DNA from: Datura wrightii
Taxonomy: Eukaryota; Streptophyta; Magnoliopsida; Solanales; Solanaceae
Length of the DNA stretch: 64,000 bases
NCBI GenBank assembly: GCA_035772735.1
Contig: JASDFA010000001.1
Span: 78,208,001 to 78,272,000 of the forward strand
Direction of reading: 5' to 3'
Shown: positions 11,184 through 23,041 of the stretch, piece after piece
How the letters are laid out: every line of letters begins with the position of its first letter
Numbering within the stretch: the stretch's first letter is position 1
The notes under the pieces: model-generated
What the model was told of the DNA's origin: nothing
Database searches by the model: none
What the model saw: only the letters and a program-made list of their open reading frames with translations
Made by a program: the position numbers and the translations under genes

Positions 11184-11413
11184 GGTATCAGTTTTTGCAC
11201 TCAGACTCTATTTAGTTTTCATGTTCAGTTCATGTGTTCAAGTTTCCTTTATGTATATGGATTTGTATGTGAATCATCAAATTAGATCCGCTATGTGGTT
11301 GAATTGGAGGTAGTCATTCCGTTAGTTTTTAGTTTAAATGATCAGTATTTGAATATGATAATTGCATGTTTCTGTTTTCTGCTTGATTCCTACATTCTAG
11401 GATGAATGTTCCC

Positions 11414-11426
11414 AAGGGGGAGATAT
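11414..11426 (+). promoter_or_regulatory. R2 polypurine tract
   Basis: AAGGGGGAGATAT precedes the 3' LTR, as in R7 (AGGGGGAGATAT at 45571-45582). It would prime plus-strand DNA. Confidence 0.75.
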
Positions 11427-13606
11427 TATAATACCTCGGAAGTGCCTAAGAGTAGACCCAGGAGTTAAAAGTTGAAAACTGCTGAAATTGGGAAAAATAT
11501 TGCAGGACGAGTGACCCTACGGATCATTGGTCCAATTAATGACCCATTTAGATGAGTTGTGGAAAGTATCTGGTTAAGGGACAGTGGAAGCAACGACCAA
11601 TGTAACGACTCATTGTGGAAAACAATGAGTCGTCATTTGTAGTCATGGTGGGAGATGGACTTTAGCATCTAAGAAGTAACGGGTCATCCCACGACCCGTC
11701 ATGAGTTACAACGAATCGTGGTTAGCAGTCGTCGTTTGAATGGGAGGTTTCCAGTGGGTTTGACCCGGAAGGAAGCCATGACTCATTGGTGGAATTAACG
11801 AGTCATGGTGAGGCTCATTGTATGATGAGGTGCCAAGGTTGCAGGAGGAAACAACGGTCGATAGAACAACTCGTTGTATTGTAGCACGACCCGTTGGTTC
11901 GTCCAGTGAAGAATTTTCTGGGTAATCATTAAGGTCATTTTCATCATTCCTGCGTCCTAAGGCCCTATACTATGTCGTTTAATGCTCATGATGGTGGGTT
12001 TTAGGAGGGGAAAACCTATTCTAAGTCATTCCTTTCATGCATGCAAACTTAGAGAGTTAAAGGAGGTGATCTAGAGCAAGCTTTCAAGGTTTTTATTCAA
12101 AATTTTCTTGGGCAATCATAGAAGTAGTGGAATTAAGCCCTTTCAGGTATGTAGGGTTACGAATAGGTATTTCTGTCCACACCCATTCTCATTCTCTATT
12201 AATTCATGAAACTCTATCCGAAATATCATTGGGTTTTGAATTCAATTTTTGTGAAAATCTAATGTTTTGCTAATGGGATATGATGATTTATGATTTACAT
12301 CATATTTTATGGATCTTGATCAGATTTTATAATTATTTTTCTTATAAAATTATTGATTTCGATTTCTACCAAATTAAGCCCAATTATGCATGATATATGA
12401 TGAATCGATTACTTTTCTATGTCTCAATTGTTGATATTTACAAACCCAACATGATTTCTGATTTGAAATATGAGTTTATTCAATTAACCATCATGATTTG
12501 ATTATTTACAAGTTATATGTATGATCTACAAGTATGCATGAAACCTATGATTCATGAATTATGTTTTTGGCCGACTCACGGGCCTTATGTCATGGATAGT
12601 TCACATACGTACAAATATGTTTATGGTTATCATGATTTAACTAGCCCAAGAATTCATGCACATTATACCATGAACACTATATACGTTTTGGGAGTAGTAT
12701 CGAACACCGAGTAGGTTAGGGGCCTAGGTTCTGCCTCGGATCTCATAAACTACGTTCCACCATAGGTATGTTGGGACCTCCTTTGTGACTGTTCCCTGAC
12801 CAATTGGCCCTTTCATGGTGATATCACACTTTCATGGTCCTATCCTTGGCGAGATACAGACACCCTCCCAACTAAGGCTACAAGTCGGGCTTCATGTGTG
12901 CTCATATGAGGTATGTCGGTTAAGAGAATCTGCCACTGTTTCTCATGATTTATGCATGTTTATGATTATGTATGTTGGCTCGAATTATGTTCAATATACT
13001 TTACTCTCATGCTTATTATTACGAATGTATTATGAATGCTTCGATAACCTTGAGCATTATGTTATGTTACGATATTTATGATATGAGAATGATGTCCTTC
13101 TCTTTTGATGTTTTATGAGTTTTACATATTTTGAATGTTCGTTTTAATTATCTTACATACTCGGTACATTCCATGTACTGAACGCATGCTTTCTATGTTG
13201 TATCGTTTCATGATACATGACCCGGCTCTCAGGCTCATCCTCGTCAGTAATCCATTAAGAATTAGCTATCAGCATTTTTAGTGAGTCCTTATGTTTTGAG
13301 GGCCATATGTTCAGACCTTGATGGTCTTTTTGTTCAGTTTTGCCGAGTTAGTTGGGGATGTTGTCCCATCAACCTATCTAATATGATTGAGGCTTTCAGA
13401 CTAATTGTAGTACTCAGCTGTTATGTATTTTAGTACGTTCCGCTTATCATGCTATGCTATGTTATGCTATGTTTCCGTTATATCATATCTTTAGTACTCC
13501 GCTCTAAGTGATAAGAAGTTAGATGAATGTTCATTCTATGGGCGACTTGGAGTCACTCGGGACTCCTTGTCCCATTACGATTGGGGTCTACGTTCGGATT
13601 GTGACA
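11427..13606 (+). repeat. R2 3' LTR
   Basis: The 2180-bp LTR starts TATAATACC (the usual TG changed to TA) and ends GTGACA. It belongs to the same LTR family as those of R3, R7 and R13. The first 450 bp carry many copies of a dyad close to ACGAGTCGT in both orientations (11,500-11,890). Near the end (about 13,160-13,190) is the phrase GGTACATTCCATGTACTGA, also found in the related LTRs. Confidence 0.85.
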
Positions 13607-13930
13607 GAGGATAACATCAAAATCGATCATGGCTAACTCTACATAATCTGCTGAGGTGACTTTCTGGAGGAATGAGACCGAGCAATCTCTGTACACCCGT
13701 CTAGCTACAACTGACTCACCTAATGGATTAGAAACTAAAAAGGGTTCTGATAAGACTTCAGGATTGACTCCGAAGCTACTGGCCACATAAGGTATCATAA
13801 AAGACAAGGTAGCCCCCGGATCTAGCAAAGCATATATATCAAGATGAAAAACTCGTAACATACCAGTGAACACATCTATGGAGACCTCCTGCTCCTGGTT
13901 GGATGCTACGATATAGAATCTGTTTTGGTG
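13607..13930 (-). pseudogene. R3 protease, N-terminal fragment
   Basis: On the minus strand the frame reads FTGMLRVFHLDIYALLDPG followed by TLSFMIPYVASSFG. The catalytic Asp is present but the Ser of D-S-G is Pro. It is open from 13873 to the R2 junction at 13606/13607, where it is cut within the D-F-D-V-I-L-G-M-D-W motif. The codons read past 13606 come from the R2 LTR and are not part of the gene. Confidence 0.82.
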
Positions 13931-15105
13931 TTGACCGCCACCTGTGCTGGTAGATGCCCCCTAATGTGATGAGCGTACGGGTGGGGCTGCTGAACTAGAA
14001 GCTGGGACTCGGCCCCCATCATGATCCTGTCTCACTGCTGAGCATTCTTTGAGCATGTTTCTGGGCTTCCCACACCCGAAACAATCACCTAAACCTGCCA
14101 AGCACTGGCCTGTGTGATCCCAACCACATCTGCGGCAAGCTGGAATACTAGAATCTAGGGGTCTGCTACTCCGACGCCTCGAGCTTGGTGCTTGCCCCCT
14201 CTGAACGTGCCTCGGTCTGGATGGAACACTCAATGCTGAAGATGTTGGGGCTGATGACCTCTGGTGGGTCTGCTGTCGGTGCCCACCACCTGACCTTGGG
14301 TGTGAGAATCTATGGTCATTAATCCTAGTCCTCTTGATCTCCCTCTCTCTCAGATGTGATGCCTCCATCTGCTGGGCGTACAATAATATCCAAGAGAAAT
14401 CCATATCCTGGTGGAGCAAAGCGGTCCTATAATCCTTGTCTAAATAGCTTGCCACACCATGAACAAATTTGCACACCTACGCCCTCTGATCAGCCACTAA
14501 CTCTGGGGCGTACTTCGATAGGCGACTGAACTCAAGGTCATACTCTTGCACCATCATTCTCCCTTTCTTAAGATTCACACACTCGGCTTCCTTCAGCTCC
14601 CTAATTACAGAGGGAAGAATCGATCTAAGGATGCAACATGGAACTCCTCCCAAGTGACAAGACTTGCTCCGGCGGCCCTACTATCTTTCCATTAATGAAA
14701 CCAGATGTGTGCGACCCCTTTTAGCTAATATGAGGCCAACTCTGCACACTAAACTCCATTCACCCCCATGACTTGGGTGATCTTTACAATCTCATCAATG
14801 AACTCATGCAGGTCCTCATCTACCTTTGATCCGAGGAACTCTGGAGGGTTGATTCTCAAGAAATCCCTAACTCGAGCCGCCACCTCATTTCCATTTTGTG
14901 GGACATGTGCAACTGCCTGATGATTGACCTGAGTGGTCAAGGCTTGTGCGAGCATCTGAATAGCTTCCCGAAACTTAGCATGGGCAACTAGCTCCGGTGC
15001 ATGGTGCTCCTGAACTGGTGGGGCTTGCTGGTGAATGTTTCCGTTACCATCTTTGTGGCCTTATCCATTCCCATTCCTTCTACCATTTGCTCTGCAGGGA
15101 GCCAT
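13931..15105 (-). pseudogene. R3 gag (broken)
   Basis: The start codon is the complement of 15103-15105 (MAPCRANGRRN), matching the R2, R7 and R13 gag starts. The region 14749-14955 encodes the N-terminal segment with RINPPEFLGSKVDEDLHEF. The capsid part around 14,470-14,650 is shifted and carries stops. Segment 13961-14476 is open for 171 codons and holds the nucleocapsid: CRRCGWDHTGQC, an intact C-x2-C-x3-H-x3-C motif, followed by CFGCGKPRNMLKEC, where the CCHC His is Asn. Confidence 0.8.
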
Positions 15106-15299
15106 GATTCTGCAATCACAAATAGCATGAATTAGAAGGATAGGGAGACATTTCATCACACGACATAGATCATAAAAGAAGGGAGCATTTCCTAAATGTC
15201 TCATAGCCTCTTCGTCAGAAGTGTGGCACGCTTCACAGTCATGAAAAAGACTCTACTTAACACGACTTTCAGACACTCTAGGACACTTCAAACCTATTT

Positions 15300-15314
15300 C
15301 TCTGATACAAAGTT
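15300..15314 (-). promoter_or_regulatory. R3 primer binding site (degraded)
   Basis: The plus strand reads CTCTGATACAAAGTT, the complement of AACTTTGTATCAGAG, one base off the TTGGTATCAGAG site of Tekay elements. It lies between the LTR edge (15315) and the gag leader. Confidence 0.65.
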
Positions 15315-17655
15315 TTTCACGATCTGAACGGAGGTCCGTATCGCAATATGGGACAAGGAGCCCTGAGAGACTCCAAGTCGACCCATGGAAAGAATATACA
15401 TCTAACTCAATTACTAAAATTGAAGAGTCAACATAATAATCTTAGCGGAAGTCTGAAATAAACATAACATCAGGATAAACAATCTGAAGCTAAATACATC
15501 CTTTTGTCTGAAAAGCCTCTACACATGATGAGTTTATGGGACAAGGCCCCAACTAACTCGAATAAGCTGAAAACTAAAAGTACATAGAGAAATTTAACTA
15601 AGCATGGTCCTCGGGAGATGAGGACTTACCACAGCATAAGATGATAAATTTGAAAATTGACTATGAACAGGGCTGAGCCTGAGAGTCGAGTCCTATATCA
15701 TGAAACAATACAACATAGAGTATGCGGTTAGTACGTGGAATGTACTGACTATGCAAGGTAAGTAAAACCGCTTAAATAAGTAAAATTATTTAAATACATG
15801 GATAATGTAAAGCATAAACAATAAGAATGTGAGAGTAAGGCTTGCATGCATTCTTTCTGAAATCATGATCCCATCATAACATAATGTAACATCATAATTG
15901 AATCGATTGACTCAAAGCTGAAATCTAATAGTCATGAGTAAAAATGAACATTGAGTCAAACCTGTTTTAGAACATATTTATATATAGAAATCTCATGAAG
16001 GATAAACATGCATAACTGAAATCATGAGGAACAATGGGAGACTCATCTTTTAACCGACATACCACGATAGAGCATACGTTGTCCCAACTATCACACTCAA
16101 GTGGGTAGAATCGTCCAAAGCCTTTCCAGGGCAAGAGAACCATGATATCAATATCAAGCTCGTGGCCCAATAGGGAAGGGGACTCACGAGGGAAGTCTTA
16201 AAGTAATATATATATCTAAGTATAAACCTGCGTTGGAATGTAGTTCTGAGGCATAAGCCGATCCACCTTTAGGCTACTCGATGCTAGACACTACTCCCAA
16301 AACATGCATACGCTCTCCATCATTTTTCAACGACGCTCAACATTGTCTATTGTTGAAGCTCAATAATCAAATACATCTCAAATCTGAAATCATGCATATG
16401 AGAAGGTTTAGCTCAAAACATACCATAAGCTGAAAGATAATTGGGAGTCTTTGCTCCAAATCCATGTGTAAGCTCAATTCAGAAAATCATAAATCATACT
16501 TGAACATGTGGGCATTTTCCAATACTTTCACATGCTTGAAAATACTCTATTCACATCGAAAATATGATTATAAGCATAGTTAGCTTGAAAACATGCTTTT
16601 TATCATAATATCTCATCATAATCATACATTCATCAAAAATCTCATCTTTCGTGAACTTCTCATTAATGGGTTTTTAATTCATAAAGCTTGAAACATCATT
16701 TTAATTGAAAACAATATAAAACTTGCCCATGATTCATAATGCAGTAGTAGGAACATATTTAAATCATACCCACGTAGAATATTAGGAAATTCATGCATTG
16801 GGTTTAAACCCCATATATTAGGCATAGGAAACTCATGATTTAAAGAGGGATTTGGAATGGGTGTGAAAGGATTCATCCATTCATAATCCTACATAACTTA
16901 TTGAAGCTAATTCTTACACTTCCTTGAATGCCCAACAAGAAATTGAAGAGAACCTTGAAGGAATTGCCTTGATCACTTCTCTAGACTATCACTCTTGCAT
17001 ACATGAATGAGAAATGACCTAAAATGAACTTAACTCTCTTAAAAACATCATTCATATCTTAAAACGATGTAGTTTAGGCCTTAGTGTCTTAGAAATTATG
17101 GAAAAGCCCTTAAAAAATTTGCAGAAAGTAACTGCCAGTCAGTTCCCACGAGGGACATGACTACTCGTTGCCTCTGGCCACGACTCATGGCATCATCTGT
17201 CAAGTACACAACTTATCAAGTCACCTGGCCACATCACGGCTGACCTCACAATTCGTTACTGGTGACCATGACTCATGGTCACCACTCGTCTGTACACTGC
17301 CTCAATCTCGATTAAACTTCATCTTGCTGGTCACAACTCATCCTATGATTTGTGGTGACTGACCATGACTCATGGGTCCTTCCATTAGGTACACTACCTC
17401 CTTCTTCCTCTTTTCTCACTCACCACTCCCCATGACTGACCTAACGAGTCGTGGGGCCTGACCACGACTCGTGGTCATGTTCGTAGGGATTCCATTTCCC
17501 AAATTTCAAACTCATCACCTGGGCCTCACTACAAGTCTCATCACGATTCGTAGCCTGCTCTCATAGGTCACCTCATGACCTATGCCTGATTCCACTTTTT
17601 AAGTTTTCCTCCATATCAACTCCAGGGTCTAATCTTTGGGCTTCTGGGTATAACA
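15315..17655 (-). repeat. R3 5' LTR (reverse strand)
   Basis: The 2341-bp LTR reads TGTTATACCC... to ...GTGAAA on the minus strand (terminal CA decayed). On the plus strand its low end, TTTCACGATCTGAACGG, matches TGTCACGACCCAAACGG at 59028. ACGAGTCGT-type dyads cluster at 17,140-17,570, the U3 end. R2's LTR (11427-13606) is the same family in the other orientation. Confidence 0.83.
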
Positions 17656-18700
17656 GGAGGGCTGGATTAATTGATTCTAGACCTAAAGGTAGTTCTAACT
17701 CATATGCCACTCAGACTATCCTTCGAATGATTCGATACGAGCCAATGAACCTAGTGCTAAGCTTGCCCTTCCTGCGAAATCTCATCACACCCTTAATAGG
17801 TGAAACCTTGAGAAATACCCAATCATTAACATCCAACTCCAAGTCTCTATTCCAAACATCGGAATAGGACTTCTAATGACTCTGGGCTTTCAACAAATGC
17901 TCTCTGATAAGTTTTAGCTTTTCTTCCAACTGATGGATCACATCAGGTCTGATCAACCTTGCCTTGCCTACTTCATACTATCCTATGGGGGACCTATATA
18001 TCCACCCATATAAAGCTTCATAAGGTGTCATGTGAATAGTAGAATGATAACTATTCTTGCATGCAAATTTAATAAGGGGTAGATGATCATCCCAACTCCC
18101 TCCAATGTCTAGCACACACGCCTGTATCATGTCCTCGAGCGTCTGAACGGTGTGCTCTGCCTGACCATCTATCTGGGGATGGAAAGTTGTACTCAACTTA
18201 ACTTATGTCCCCAAACCTTCCTAAAATGACTTCCAAAATCTAGCTGTAAACTATGCCCCTCTTTCAGAGATAATAGATACTTGGACACCATGCAGTCAGA
18301 CTATCTCCTTAATATACAACTTAGCATAATCTTTGGCTTGAAATATAGTCTTGACTGGCAAGAAATTGGCTGATTTCGTCAATCTATCAACAATGACCCA
18401 AATGGAGTCGAATTTACACCTGGTGCAAGATAGCCTTGTCACAAAGTCCATATTAATTTCTTCCCATTTCCACATAGGTATGACTATCTCCTGAGTCAGC
18501 CCACCAGGTTTTTGATGTTCAGCTTTCACCTGCTGGTAATTAAGAAATTGTTCTATGAACTCAGCTACACCCTTCTTTATTCCAGGCCACCAGTATATCT
18601 CCTTTATATCATGGTGCATCTTCATCGAACCTGGATGAAGAGAGTAATGAGAATAATGTACCTCTACCATGTTCTAATGGTGGAGCCCTGCTATATTTGG
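17656..18700 (-). pseudogene. R4 integrase (broken, truncated by R3)
   Basis: Minus strand. The N-terminal zinc module begins HYSHYSLH, but the C-x2-C pair reads FLNYQ, so both zinc cysteines are lost. The core starts at INMDFVTRL (first Asp); the Glu-bearing DGQAEHTVQTLEDMI lies in 17978-18196. The GPY/F part continues through the RKGKLS motif near 17,780 and breaks at 17655, before any chromodomain. Stops or shifts fall near 17,700, 17,880-17,970 and 18,200-18,290. Confidence 0.8.
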
Positions 18701-18955
18701 AACACAGAGTCGGCCTATGAATCTAAAGACCCCATCTTTTGTTAACTTAAAGGCTGATAATTGGCCCTGTTGAACCTTGCCTCTAAGCTGTACTAGACTA
18801 GGGACCTCGTACTGCCGTTCCTTTACCTCAACAACTAGAGATGATACAGCTGTATTCTAAATTACAACCCCATTATCCTCTAAATCCACTATCCGGACTA
18901 CTAGATTGGCTAACTGGTGCAATTCTCGAGCCATTTCCCATTGTTCTAGCCTAAA

Positions 18956-19420
18956 CTATGCTAGACTGCCCATGGATCTGTGGCTAAGGGCATCAGCTAC
19001 AATATTAGCTTTTCCTGGGTGATATAAGATATTCACATCGTAGTCTTTCAACAACTCTAGCCGACGACGCTGCCGTAAATTCAACTCTTTCTGCATGAAG
19101 ATATACTGGAGGCTTTTATGATCAGTAAAGATGTCCACATGCACACCATACAAGTAGTGCCTTGATATTTTCAAAGAATGAACCACTGTAGTTAACTCTA
19201 AATAATGAGTGGGGTAGTTCTTTTCCTGTTTCCTTAGCTGCCTCAAAGAATAGGAAATCACCTTGCCATGTTGCATCGGAACACACCCTAACCCAACGCT
19301 TGAAGCGTCATAGTATACTGCATAGCCCTCTAAGCCTTCTGGTAAGGCTAATACTAGTGTAGATGTCAATCTATTTTCAAGCTCCTGGTCAACAGTGTTG
19401 ATAAGGTAGAGAATCCTTCC
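18956..19420 (-). pseudogene. R4 RNase H (broken)
   Basis: Minus strand, open for 137 codons (19369-18956). Catalytic positions are visible: VYYDASSVGLGCV (Asp), HYLELTTVVHSLK (Glu) and IFTDHKSLQYIF (Asp), then YHPGKANIVADALSH. It is cut off from the reverse transcriptase by shifts near 19,370-19,440. Confidence 0.82.
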
Positions 19421-20400
19421 ACGGATCTTCTGTATTTACCAGCTAACCCCATGAAATTGTGAACCTCGATTGGAATCATGGGTCTAGGCCATGTCTTTAC
19501 TGCCTCGATTTTCTATGAGTCAACCTGGATATCTGCATCTAATACAATATGGCCTAAGAAAGCTATGGATTTCCACTAGAACTCATATTTTGTGAACTTC
19601 ACATATAACTGGCAGTCTTTGAGGATCTGGAGTACCGTTTGCAGATGAACTCTGTGTTTAGCTTCTGAGTGGGAATATACCAGAATATCGTCAATAAACA
19701 CTATTATAGCAGATCTAAATATTGCCTGAAGATGTTTTTCATCAAGTCCTTGAACACTGCTAGAGCATTTGTCAATTTGAAGGACATTACCAAGAATTCA
19801 AAATGACCATACCTTGTCCTGAAGGCCGTATTTGAGATGTCATTCTCCTGGATGCTCACTTGATGATATCCTGACCTGAAGTCGATCATTGAGATATATT
19901 TTTCCTCCTACAACTGATCAAACAAATCATCTATCCTTGGAAGGGGATGTTTATTCTTAATAGTAACTTTATTCAGTTGCCGATAATCTATACACATTCA
20001 TAGGGAGCCATCTTTCTTCCTCACAAATAAAATTGGCGCGCCCCATGGCGAAGCACTAGGCCTGATAAAGCCCTTATCTAATAGATCTTACAACTGTTCT
20101 TTCAATAAATTCCTTTAGCTTGGCAGGAGCCATTCGGTACGGAGGGATGGATATAGGTTGCGTGCTTAGTGGAAGGTCGATAGAAAAATCGATCTCATGC
20201 TTTGGGGGAATACTAGGAAGCTCGTTTGGAAACACATCTGAAAATTCACTGACCACAGGAATGGATTGAAGAGTTGGGGATTCTGCTTGCATATCCCCAA
20301 CCCTAACAATATGGTAAATATAACCTTTCGCTATCAACTTTCTCGCCCGAAGATAGGATATGAACCTACCTTTTGGCGTAACTGTATTGCCCTTCTATTC
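19421..20400 (-). pseudogene. R4 reverse transcriptase (broken)
   Basis: Minus strand. The N-terminal part (20337-20074) has PVVSEFSDVFPNELPSIPP and IDFSIDLPLSTQPISIPPY. The palm motif MIDFRSGYHQVSIQ begins at 19889, and the active site reads IVFIDDILVYS near 19,675-19,707 (F-I-D-D form). The thumb follows to about 19,440. Stops and shifts occur near 20,070, 19,895-20,060 and 19,500-19,560. Confidence 0.82.
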
Positions 20401-20880
20401 TAGCACTACCTCCCTTGGAAAGTGAAATCAGACGGTCCTAGTCTAACATTCCAAATTTTCATAACATGGAGTTAGCCAATCCATACCTATAATCAAATCA
20501 AAATCAATCATTTCTAGTTCTACTAAATCAACTAAGGTCTAATGATCGAAAATATCTACCATACAACCCTAGTAAATTCTCTTAGCAATAATAGAGTCAC
20601 CGACGATGTAGACACCGAGAATGGTAATGAAGCAATTCAGGTGTTATACAAAACTTTTGTACCACTAACAGAGTAACATAGGACAAGGTAGAACCTGGAT
20701 CTATTAAAGCATAAACCGGGTGAGAGCAAACATCCAGCATATCTTTCACAACATCTGGTGACGACTCTAACTCCTTTTTCCCTAGTAGTGCATAAGTACG
20801 GGCCACTACTAGCACTGGATGCCCCTATTCTACCTCTGCCTCTACCGACTGGGGCTGAGGGTTTGCGCCCTACCGAAGGT
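20401..20880 (-). pseudogene. R4 protease (broken)
   Basis: Minus strand. The catalytic motif VYALIDPGSTLSYVT (about 20,670-20,720) has Pro for Ser in D-S-G. Two frames overlap here (20815-20597 and 20909-20637), showing a frameshift inside the domain. Downstream the usual hydrophobic DFDLIIGMDWL-like region is present but broken (about 20,460-20,520). Confidence 0.72.
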
Positions 20881-22079
20881 GCTGGAGCATGAATCCTGCT
20901 GTGGACCAATTTTGCTGGTCCCGGTCACCCTGATCTGTGGTCGGACAATCCCTCATCATATGACCCTCTTTCCCACAAGTATAACCAAATTCTACAATGC
21001 AGTATAGAGGGGCTGTTCTAATCTGATTCCCTCTGCTGTTGGGAACCTAACACTCGCGAGCTCTTGCTGGGACCTGACTGTCTGCAACGATCTAATCTGC
21101 CGCTTTACTACTGCTGGGGAGGAGGTCTGGGTGGCGTACCTAATATTCACGACCTGGGTCCACCCTAAAATTCTTTCTGCATATCAGTGGGCCTGACCCT
21201 TTGGTGTTGCTCCTGGTTCGTTCTCTCTACCTCATGCAAACGCCACCTAATCCCTTCGATATTTTGAGAAAAAGCCTAAATGCAGAAAATTTCCATATCC
21301 TCCCGTAAGGTAGCTATAACATAGGTTTCCACATACTCTAGAAGAAGCCCCATGATAAATTGACGTACCCAGGATGGCATGGCATCCACAAATGCTGGCG
21401 CATATCTGGAAAAAGAGTCACACCTTATTGCATACTCTCGAATGCTCATTGTACCTTGTTCAAGGTACAGGAACTGATTCACCTGGTCCTGCGGGATTTC
21501 TCACAGCAAATAGTGATCTATGAAAGCCTCTGAAAAACTGGACCAAGTCAGAGGGGGTAATTTTTCCTCGGGACCTTTCCCAACTCTCGTACCACAACAC
21601 CACTATGTCTCCTAGCCTAAATACTGCCAACTCAACTAACTCTGTGGGCGTAGCATGCATCAGCCAAAATATTCACTGTAACTGGTCCAGAAAGTCCTGA
21701 GGATCCTCTCTGCGGTCTGTCCCCATGAATTATGGAGGACTTAGGGCAAGAAACTCTCAGACCCTTGAACTTCCAGGTCCTTCAGTAGATTCAGCGACAA
21801 CTAGTACCATTGGCTGGCACTGAGCGGCCATCATCTGAGCCCGCATATAAATAGTGCTCCTAAACTCCTAATCCGATGTTATAGGTATAGAGATTTTTGG
21901 GGGTAGTTCTTATATATCTGCTACCCTGGGAGGCTCCGAGTGTGGCGGAGAATTTTAGGGAGACCGAGGTGATGTCTCCCTATCACCCTCAGATTGGGCC
22001 GGCTTTGACTAGGGCATCCTGCTAGTGCCCTCTTCTACTGCGGTATCCAATTCCGACCAGTTGTAGTCTATTTTGCATC
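20881..22079 (-). pseudogene. R4 gag (broken)
   Basis: Minus strand. The probable start is the complement of ATGCAAAATAGACTACAACT near 22,075. The capsid segment in 21482-21276 has NQFLYLEQGTMSIREYAI and PSWVRQFIMGL. The zinc knuckle near 20,945-20,990 reads GYTCGKEGHMMRDC: its first Cys is Gly, but unlike R2, R3 and R7 the His is kept. Several stops break the rest. Confidence 0.72.
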
Positions 22080-22284
22080 AGACATTTTCTCTATAGATAA
22101 GCAGAATAACTTAAGATTAAGGATTCACCCTATACGACATAGCTCTATAGCACAACTGAAGAAGAAAGAAAGGTAACCACGCTATCATTCCTCGTAGCCC
22201 CCTGCCTATAGAATGTGGTGCACAACACATCTAAAGACAAAACTCTACTAGACACAACTTGTAGACTCCCTAGGATCGGTTGTT

Positions 22285-22297
22285 GCTCTGATACCAA
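22285..22297 (-). promoter_or_regulatory. R4 primer binding site
   Basis: The plus strand GCTCTGATACCAA is the complement of TTGGTATCAGAGC, an exact match to the tRNA-Met-like site of Tekay elements. It lies three bases inside the LTR edge at 22301. Confidence 0.82.
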
Positions 22298-22300
22298 GTT

Positions 22301-23041
22301 TGTCACGCCCCACCTTGGGAGGCATGACTGGAACCAAATCCCACACTAGGACCTGGGCTGACTTGGCTGGGAATAAATACCTCTGGTGCCTGCCAGCAAC
22401 TTGAAATTAAGAAAACAACCTACTATATCATGGCTATAAACACAGCCTCATGGCCTATAAGTCCACACATCAATTGTAAAGGAAAACAGCTAACCCAGCA
22501 ACATAACAATAAAGGGATCCGATGTGGGCCGACAAGAACACCATGTTGTTTAGTCATAACAGATGGAAAATAGGTAGTCATATTCATACTATAGCCGACA
22601 AGGCTGCTAACTAACTAGCTAAACTAGGCCCCACATGGCCAACACGCAAAATATAACATATGTAGGCCCACATAGACAACAACAATCAACAACTAAAAAT
22701 TGTAGTTCGCAAGCTTCTAAAAATAGAATAGTGGTCGGGACAAGGCTCAACCTACCTAAAAGCTATACAACAGAAAAAAAAAACCTTTCTAACTATCAAC
22801 TCCAATGAAAAGGGGATGACTGAACTGCTAACCCTGGCTGATAGCTAAGGAGGTACTAAACTGTGTCTATCCATACCTGCAGGCAAGTATGCAGTTCCTC
22901 ATAGATGGGCATCAATACAATATACACCGAATATGTAAGGCAGTAATAAAAATGACTGAATAGAACTAATAAAAGAACTAAAAGTAATCAATAAGAAGGA
23001 TAAGATTTATAACCTGAATAGCTTCACAAACTGAAGTATAG
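22301..23041 (-). repeat. R4 5' LTR, part adjoining the primer site
   Basis: It begins TGTCACGCCCC on the plus strand and runs to the R5 insertion point. The last five bases, TATAG (23037-23041), are the left target copy of R5; the right copy is TATAA (53131-53135). No ORF is supported. Confidence 0.82.

Larger units (their letters stand above)
6417..13606 (+). mobile_element. R2: Tekay/Del-type Ty3/gypsy element (5' LTR outside window)
   Basis: From 6417 the sequence is collinear with the pre-gag leader, gag and pol of R7 and R13. Order: gag (6547-7776), protease, reverse transcriptase, RNase H, integrase with chromodomain (to 11183), purine tract and 3' LTR (11427-13606). The left part, including 5' LTR and primer site, was pushed out of the window by R1. 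On the right it ends at GTGACA (13601-13606) and abuts the reverse-strand protease of R3, into which it inserted; the visible target copy would be GAGGA (13607-13611). Confidence 0.88.
13607..17655 (-). mobile_element. R3: Tekay-type element, 5' half, reverse strand
   Basis: Read on the minus strand: 5' LTR (17655-15315), primer site, gag start at 15105, gag, and protease up to 13607, where the frame stops at DFDVIL because R2 is inserted. The rest of pol and the 3' LTR must lie left of the window, beyond R2. Its 5' LTR start (TGTTATACCC on the minus strand) abuts the integrase C-terminus of R4, so R3 landed in R4. The flanking 5 bp is GGAGG (17656-17660); its partner is outside. Confidence 0.85.
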
